Notes under the pieces: generated by a model
Databases searched by the model: none
Seen by the model: the letters and a program-made list of their open reading frames with translations, nothing else
What the model was told of the DNA's origin: nothing
Made by a program: the position numbers and the translations under genes
Source: Acanthamoeba castellanii str. Neff
Lineage: Eukaryota > Discosea > Longamoebia > Acanthamoebidae
Direction of reading: 5' to 3'
Assembly (NCBI RefSeq): GCF_000313135.1
Contig: NW_004457592.1
Location: forward strand, 233,171 to 297,170
DNA length: 64,000 nt
Shown here: in pieces, positions 57,476-64,000 of the stretch
Position numbering within the stretch: the stretch's first letter is position 1
Layout: each line of letters starts with the position of its first letter

Positions 57476-58658
57476 TCACGAGCTGGGGGTGGTGGGCTTC
57501 TGAGTTGGGTCAAGGCCAAGCTGCTTCATCTTGATGGCTGCCTCAAACTGGTGCGGAGAGGAGAGAGTGGAAGAGAACAAGATGGTGTTAGCCTATGCCT
57601 TTGCGTGTTGCAGGAGGCAAGGCTGCTGTACCAGATAGTCGTAGCACTCGGCCTGGGTCTTGGCGTGCTCCCAAGTGTCACTGCACGTGCGCACACGAGT
57701 TCAGTTAGAAGAAGCTTGCTGTGCGTGTGCGTGTGCGTGTGCGTGTGCGTGTGCGTGTGCGTGTGCGTGTGCGTGTGCGTGTGCGCTGGTTTTCTTCAGG
57801 TACCCCCAGATGTAGACGCCGTGGCGGCGCACAAGGACGGCAGTGGCCTTGGGGTAGGCCTTGATCGCCTGGTCCATGCTCTCCTTGAGGTCGGCCTCGT
57901 GGGCCGTGTTCTCAATGATGGGCACCACCAGCTCGTCGTGGTAGCCCAGGCCCTTGATGCCCTTGATCATTTCCATGTGCGTGATCCTGAACTCCTTGTC
58001 GTAGAGCAGCGTCACCAGCATAGCGTGCATCGAGTGCCTGTGCGTGCAGTGTTGAGTGTGTGCGGTGGTGCGTGTGCGTGTGCGTGTGCGTGTGCGTGTG
58101 CGGTTAGCACTGAGGGTGGATGGTGGGCGGTGGGTGATGGGCGGTGGCGCGTACGTGTGAATGACGGCGCCGGCACCCACGCGGTAGGCGTTGAAGAAGA
58201 GAGGGGTGCAGGCCGACGGTCGGAGGTGCTTCTTGCAGGGCGCCTCGATCAGCTGCTCGTCCTCGCCGTAGATGAACATGTCGTCCGACTGTACGCGCTC
58301 CTTCTGCACGCCCGACGGCGCGATGTACACCTTGCCGCTGCGGAAAAAAGTACGATGTTACAATAAGTATAAATACTTTAACAATAAACCAATGATTAAT
58401 ATTATTTTAATCTCATTGAAAGTCCCGGTGCTCACAATCAGAACGCCATGCAATTCATAATTGAATCACAACCAGATTGCACATAATTTGTTATTTAAAA
58501 AATTAATAACGGCACGAGCTACGTCTCCGGGGGGGGGGATACTCATGCTTGACAGAAAGGCCGCCACCAGTGCCGGTGACCCAGCCCAGCGAGTAGAAGA
58601 GCTTGAGGAGATCGGGGATGAGGGCGGTGGGATGCTCCGGGTGGGTGTGGTCGGCCAT
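57476..58658 (-). CDS. APIP: Methylthioribulose-1-phosphate dehydratase (MtnB/APIP)
   Basis: Class II aldolase-fold enzyme of methionine salvage, removing water from methylthioribulose-1-phosphate. Exon 1 (from 58658) gives [19 protein letters not shown] and [11 protein letters not shown], joined to [28 protein letters not shown] and [18 protein letters not shown]. The zinc-binding HTHSMHAM spans an intron, and a third histidine lies in [30 protein letters not shown] and the final [15 protein letters not shown] are typical of eukaryotic APIP. The length of about 240 residues agrees with the family. It acts in the cytosol. Introns carry (GTGTGC)n at 57721-57784 and 58070-58102. Confidence 0.93.
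57721..57784. repeat. (GTGTGC)n intronic repeat in APIP
   Basis: About ten GTGTGC units, the same hexamer as in the Sec3 intron at 8047-8148. A shorter tract occurs in the next intron at 58070-58102. Confidence 0.9.
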
Positions 58659-59134
58659 CTTTTCTGGAGAGAGCGTTGGGCGAGGAGAAAGAAGCCTCTT
58701 CTTGCCCGAGCGAAGCGCCGAGCGTTCGATTTTCGAGCCATTTTCTTTTCTGCTTTTGGGACTTTAGGCTTTGAAAGCTTGTTGGTCGGCAGTAATCACA
58801 AGAAATGGCGCCAACGGCTCTTTCGTTGTGCGGTTATTACCGGGTAGGAACATAACGGTTAGTTTTGGCGGATTTGCCTGTCCGGGCTTCCCAGCCAAGA
58901 CGGTAGCACAACAGGGTTTTGGCGCGCACGACCGGATGTCCAAGCAACCGCGACCGGAAATTTCCCGCTGCATGTTGTCGGCAGAGGGAAATTTGGCGGC
59001 ATGAGCCTGGGCTGCCGGCATAACGGTCCGCAACAAGACTACCTCCCCCCCTCTTCACCTCGCGCCAGAAGACGAACGGTGGGCTGCTGGTCCTCGCCTC
59101 GTGACATTTCCCTTCAAGATATACAGATTCCAAG
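58659..59134. promoter_or_regulatory. Divergent APIP / MYB promoter with E2F- and MYB-type sites
   Basis: TTTTGGCGCGC (58917-58927) and TTTCCCGC (58961-58968) fit the E2F consensus TTTSSCGC. TTTTGGCGG and TTTGGCGGC occur at about 58863 and 58993. The MYB core AACGG occurs at 58813, 58854, 59022 and 59075. No gene is seen within the region. Assignment to factors is by motif only. Confidence 0.55.
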
Positions 59135-62100
59135 ATGGAGGCCCCACTGACCCCGAGGCGCGAGGGCATCTCTTCTCTAGCCACGAGAGACTTTGACGTC
59201 GTAGACCTCTCCCCCGATCAAATCATTCGGCGTATGTCGCTCGATCACCTGATGCCCGTCCTATCCGCCATTCCCATTGTTCTTCCGTAACGGACTCCAG
59301 AACCGCCCTTCGCACGTGAACTGACCGTCCTCCTCCCTCTTCTACAGGACCCATTCACCAGGCGCCTCCTTCATCCCGTATCGTTAATTCGTACGTATTT
59401 CCATGTTCCCTTGCAGGATTGCCATTGCGAGCAGCGACCTTCGACTTGATGTCTTATCAGTCGTTGGGCTCGCTCCGCAAGCAGTCCTGTGCGCACGCTT
59501 CCTACATTTCTATCACATGAGTGGCCTTGAATCGCTGAACCACTAATCACTCTCCCTCCCATCTCGAAACTACACCATTCCCATGCACAGGCACGGTGCG
59601 CAGGGTGGTTACCTCACGCCATCGGCAGGTCTCCACGTCGTACATCAGACCTCGACCTTGCCAGGGGGGCTGGGTGGCGGCGCCTACGCCCCCTCATCCC
59701 ACGCAGCACATCTTACCAGCGCGGACACATCTTCGCCCCGCTCCCCCGAGATGATCGTGGAAGAGGCCGGTACTGTCCCCCGAGGCAGATCTGCGCAGAT
59801 GGTGCACGGTGCCATCAACGGAGGCGCCCCCGGAGCACACCAGCACCAACACAGCAACGGGGCCAGGCCCAGGCACCACCACGAGGCCGGGTTGCCTCTC
59901 CCCTTCATGGGGGGCGCGGCCAGCTCCTCTCCGTCGGCTGCCTCGTCAGCGGCAGCGCACTTGCTCGAAGCTTCGCAGGACTCAGGCGACGACGAGGAGG
60001 TGCAGTGCGCCGGCCACGCGGCGGGCGTCAAGACAGAGAAGCGGCAGGTGGTGCGCAAGTCGAAGGGCCGCTGGACGAAACAAGAGGTACGCCCGCTCGC
60101 CGGCCCCTGTTTTCCCCGTCCCCCATGACCCCGATAGCTGTTGAGCTGCCCTCTCGCGCCTTCGTCAACGACACCTTCGTCCCCTTCATTCCGTTCTTGG
60201 CGTTTCTGTCGGCGTAACGGTCCGAAATTTTTTGTGTCGACGCCCCTTATTTCGGAAATTTCGCAGCGATGTCGCCAGATATTTCGTTTTCCCGGTTTCT
60301 CTTCTGCGTTTTCCCGCGTAACCGAATTTTCCCGCGCGTGTGCAGGACAACACACTCCGAGAGGCAGTCAAACAGTACGGCGCCAAGAACTGGAAGCAGA
60401 TAGCCGAGTGCGTGCCCGGCCGGACCGACGTCCAGTGCTTGCACAGGTCCGTGTCACACTACACTTGTCACCCATACTCGGCTTGGGCTGACTCGTGTGT
60501 GGGTATTCGTCGGGCAGGTGGCAAAAGGTGCTCAACCCCGAATTGGTGAAGGGTCCCTGGACCAAGGAAGAGGACGAGCTTGTGGTCAAGCTGGTGCAGC
60601 AATATGGCCCGAAGCGATGGTCACTTATTGCCTCGCACCTCAAGGTATTGTATTTTTATTGAGGTCCACTTCAAAATTGTTGTTCTTATCTTCTCTTGCA
60701 CGCCAACAGGGAAGGATTGGCAAGCAGTGCAGGGAGCGGTGGCACAACCACCTCAATCCTTCGATCAAGAAGGACGCGTGGTCGGAGGAGGAGGATAGCA
60801 TGTTGATCGAGGCACACAGGCAACTGGGCAACAGGTGGGCGGAGATCGCCAAGCTCCTGCCCGGTCGCACGGACAACGCGATCAAGAACCACTGGAACTC
60901 CACCATCCGCCGCAAGCTCGCTAAGACCGAACCCTCCTCTTCACCCTCCGCCTCGCCACACAACAGCAGCAGCAGCGCCAACGTCAGCTTCAACAAGGAG
61001 AACCGCGAGAACTCCTCCGCCGCGAGAACTCCCTCGCCTCTCCCCTCCCCCGCGTCCCGTGAGCGCTTGTCTACCAAGGCCCTTGCTCCCTCTGCCGGCG
61101 CCAACAACAACAGCAATGGCGCGAACAGCAACGGCAACGGCGCCAGCAAGGCCATCTCGCTCACCCTATGGGTCGCGGGCGGTCCCGCCCTCACCCTCAC
61201 CGAGCCGTCGGGAACGTGCGCCGCCGCGTCCTCCTCGCTCCCCGCTCCGCTTCTCCCGCCCCCTTCGTCTTCCACCCCCATCGCTTCCGCTCCTCTGTCT
61301 CTCCCCACCACCACTCCGCTCAAGGTATGCCCTTCTCCCGCCGCACACGTGTGCAACCAACCGCACACACTGCACGCCGTGTGCTCATTCGTGTGTGTAT
61401 CTGTGGTTGTGTGGTGGCGCTACACAGACGGAGCCTAAGACGCCGCCGTCGTTGAACATCTCCCCGGTGCTGCCGGTCATGTCCAACAGCCCCTTCCCCA
61501 CGCTCTCGCCCGCTCGCAGCCCGTCGTCGGGCCTCGACGGCAGCTTCCTCTACTCGTACCACCACCACTCGGGCCAGAAGACCATCGACCTCCTAGGCAC
61601 GATGGACCTCGAACTGCCGGCCCTCGACAGCATCCAGCTGCCCGACCTCAGCCACTTCAACGCACAGCTCTACACCCCCGGACGCACGCCCGGCCGTACG
61701 CCCGGCCGCAGTCCCGTACGCCACCCCCTCGGCTGCCGGTGGTCCATGTGCCGATCTGTGCTGACGTCAGCATTTCTCTTTCTCTTTTTCTGTTTCGCTT
61801 GTTACAGAACAAGCGAGGAGCGAACAGCATGCTGCCGCTGGACCTGAGCACGACCCCGTCAATTCTGCGTCGTGACAGCTCCAAGCGCAGGCGCTCCAAC
61901 GGCGCCGGAGTGGAGGCATCGGTGGCGCTCTCGTTCGAGTCGCCCCTTCCCACTCACGCCTCGCCCGTCGCCCTCTCGCCCTCCGTGTTCTTCCAGGACA
62001 TCCTCTCCTTCCCATCGCCCATCAACCGTGGCTTCCTCACCCCCAACCGATTCACACCGAACCGGTAAACACTCCCCGCCTCACACGTTTTGTTTATTCA

Positions 62101-62838
62101 CTTCTTATTTGTTGATTTATTTATTTAGTTTATTATCTTTATTGAATTGGCTCATTTGTTTTTCCTTCCTTGAATAGGCGAAGGTTGTATTCGCCGTCGC
62201 CGTCTCCGCTCCGGGCTGTGAAGGTGGAGAACGCCAGGTGGGCCCAGCCGGGCGAGCAGCAGCCTGCTCAACCGCCGGCCCAACAGCAGTCGCAGCCGCA
62301 GTCTGCCGACGAGTCGTTGGTGGAACCGTGCCCCGTGTCGCTGAGGCAGCAGTTCAAGTCCATCAACTCGCGCATCGGGAACGTGAGGCGTGGCGCGCCT
62401 GCCCTTCGCCTTTCTTTCCAAGACGACGGCTGGAAGAAGAAGGAGGAGCTGGAGATGGGCGACTCGTCCATGTCCGGCGACGAGGAGGACAACGGCTGGA
62501 AGGCCCTCCGGTACGACACACGCACACACCACCTTCGCCTTCATGTGAGCTTCTATGCTGACATCAGAATCACATTTAACGAACAGACTGTTGCAACCGA
62601 CGGACGACCGAGCGGTGTTGTACGAGCAGGCGCAGCAGATTCTGCGGCGGGATGGCGCGGAGAGGTCGACCTTCACCTCTTCGGCCACCGTGTCCCTGAG
62701 CGTTTCTCTTGGCCAACTCGAGACCGCCAAGAACGAGCCGGTACCGTCTCAATCCCCCCACCTCCGGCGCTCTTTCCGCTCACAAGCTTTTTTCGTCTTT
62801 TTTTTTGCCCACAGGCAGTTCGGCCTTGCTCGGTCTAG
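59135..62838 (+). CDS. R1R2R3-MYB transcription factor
   Basis: Start chosen at ATG 59135 ([20 protein letters not shown]); the first small exons join in frame through 59350-59480 to [14 protein letters not shown]. Three MYB repeats follow: [19 protein letters not shown] with [40 protein letters not shown] with [20 protein letters not shown]; and [19 protein letters not shown] with [20 protein letters not shown]. All tryptophans of the three helices are present. The C-terminal part is serine/proline-rich with a region ([16 protein letters not shown], then [14 protein letters not shown]) full of SP/TP sites, typical of CDK-regulated MYB3R/B-MYB proteins. It ends about 62838 (AVRPCSV). The factor likely regulates cell-cycle genes, and its own promoter has MYB and E2F sites. 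Some 5' exon borders are uncertain. Confidence 0.9.
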
Positions 62839-63231
62839 AGCAAGCGTCGACATGGCCGACCCCAACAAGAGAGGCCAAATTGCCACCTATTAGGACGAGA
62901 GGAAAGAGAGGGAGGGAGAGAGAGAGAAGCCCGAAAGGTCGCCCGTTGCACCTGGCATGCCCCATGGGCGTGCGTGCGGCAAGGCGTCTAGACCTTCGGC
63001 CGATGGCACCGACCCCAGCTTCAAAATCCGAACAACACCAAAAAACATTTGCACAAACAAAAAACCACAAAAAATATACTTATTTTACTCGAGATTAAAA
63101 AAACACTAGTTAATTCGATGTCGACAAAAAGATAATACGGCACGTTTCTTCGTTCCTTCGTTTGCTGTTTTGTTGATCTCACCAAGCCGACGGAGCAGAC
63201 TTGCTTGATATCATCATCACAACACTTCAGT
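62839..63231. promoter_or_regulatory. MYB 3' flank and FDPS promoter region
   Basis: 393 bp with GAGAGA repeats (62895-62930) after the MYB stop and an A-rich/T-rich stretch (63035-63110) ahead of the FDPS start. No gene is seen. Confidence 0.4.
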
Positions 63232-64000
63232 ATGGAGGGCAAGCGTGCTACTTACTCGAGGGAGGATTTTCTCGCGGTGTTCAAGGAGGTGCACCAGGAG
63301 CTCATCGAAGAACTGCCCCGCGAGTTCGAGATGCCCCCCGACGCTGTCAACTGGGTCGACAAGGTGCGGCCACCCCCTCCCGGCAGCCATTTATTTTGTT
63401 CCGCCCCTCGATTCGAGTGATTTGATTTGCTTCGATCTTTGTGTCGCTGATCGTTCGTTCGTTAATTAATCGATCTTTCCGTCATCTCCCAGCTCATCGT
63501 GGACAGCGTGCCCGGTGGTATGCACCCAACGCAACGCCATTCCCTGCTCAAACCTTGACGATTTACTATTTACATTTTTTTTTTGATTTAGTTAATTAAT
63601 TAACTAATTGGTTGCGTGTGGCTGCCGCGGTGCAGGTAAGCTGAACCGTGGCCTCACGGTGGTGCACACCCTGCAGGCCCTCTCCTCCGAGCCCCTCACC
63701 CCGGCCCAGCTCAAGCAGGCCGCCGTTCTCGGCTGGTGCATCGAATGGGTACGCGCCCATCCATCCATCCACTCACATCCTTCTTGGTGGCACCCGTGCT
63801 GCTGCCTCCCGATCGTTGCACGTGCTTTTTTGCTCACACTCCCCTTTTCTTTCTCTCTTTCGTTCTCTCTTTCGTTCTTTCTTACGTTGGGTGCATACCA
63901 GCTGCAAGGGTTCTTCCTCGTGGCCGACGACCTCATGGACTCCTCGCAGACCCGCCGCGGCGAGCCCTGCTGGTACCTCAAGCCCGCGGTACGCTCCTCC
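63232..64000 (+). CDS. FDPS: Farnesyl diphosphate synthase, 5' part (cut by window end)
   Basis: Exons 63232-63363, 63493-63517, 63636-63749 and 63902-63988 join in frame; the last intron runs off the window. The protein begins MEGKRATYSREDFLAVFKEV, then LIVDSVPGGKLNRGLTVVHT and AAVLGWCIEWLQGFFLVADD. The first aspartate-rich motif is DDLMD followed by SSQTRRGEPCWY, as in eukaryotic FDPS. The enzyme condenses isopentenyl and dimethylallyl diphosphate to farnesyl diphosphate for sterols and prenylation. Only about the first 119 residues are present; the second aspartate motif lies beyond the window. Introns begin GTGCGG, GTATGC, GTACGC and GTACGC. Confidence 0.95.

Noticed and set aside
1..64000. 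tRNA or rRNA genes
   Set aside because: No A-box/B-box pair with a foldable cloverleaf and no rRNA-like sequence was noticed by eye; a covariance-model scan would be decisive.

Overview
This is nuclear DNA of a eukaryote. Genes lie on both strands, are cut by many short GT-AG introns, and encode eukaryote-specific proteins (exocyst, Ku80, nuclear poly(A)-binding protein, R1R2R3-MYB, an N-recognin with a UBR box). A hybrid histidine kinase sits beside RFX and three-repeat MYB factors, exons are GC-rich, polyQ/H/S tracts are long, and introns carry much (GT)n, (GTGTGC)n and (ACACACACG)n. Together these suggest a free-living amoebozoan of the Acanthamoeba type. That assignment is inference from style and gene content; no rRNA or mitochondrial marker is present.

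Layout. 1-2738 is gene-poor and repetitive: TGCATG-rich tandem repeats, a roughly 157-bp satellite in head-to-head halves, and a MITE-like element with 18-bp inverted ends. Then come a PWWP-domain protein (-), exocyst Sec3/EXOC1 (-), Ku80 (+), an MPV17/PMP22 membrane protein (-), the DEAD-box helicase DDX10/Dbp4 (+) and a hybrid histidine kinase (-). At 24888-27274 there is a gene-free island almost without CpG. After it follow a MATE transporter (-), an RFX-type factor (-), an ankyrin-repeat protein (-), GPATCH1/TOUGH (+), a 9-kb UBR-type E3 ligase (-), a protein with a degenerate dual-specificity-phosphatase fold (+), a small probable complex I subunit (-), PABPN1 (+), the methionine-salvage enzyme APIP/MtnB (-), an R1R2R3-MYB factor (+) and the 5' part of farnesyl diphosphate synthase (+), cut by the window end.

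The genes form no operon or pathway. Themes that recur are RNA metabolism (DDX10, GPATCH1, PABPN1), DNA repair and chromatin (Ku80, PWWP) and gene regulation (RFX, MYB, histidine kinase). Packing is tight: convergent stop codons are as little as 49 bp apart and several divergent starts are 140-260 bp apart.

Exon boundaries are exact where I could join frames by hand (PWWP, MPV17-like, histidine kinase, PABPN1, the complex I subunit, FDPS). In the long genes the outer limits and the recognised segments are given instead. The strongest unexplained signals are the CpG-depleted island, the mirrored 157-bp satellite, the MITE inserted exactly at a stop codon, and the absence of GTAAG/GTGAG 5' splice sites among the introns I resolved.
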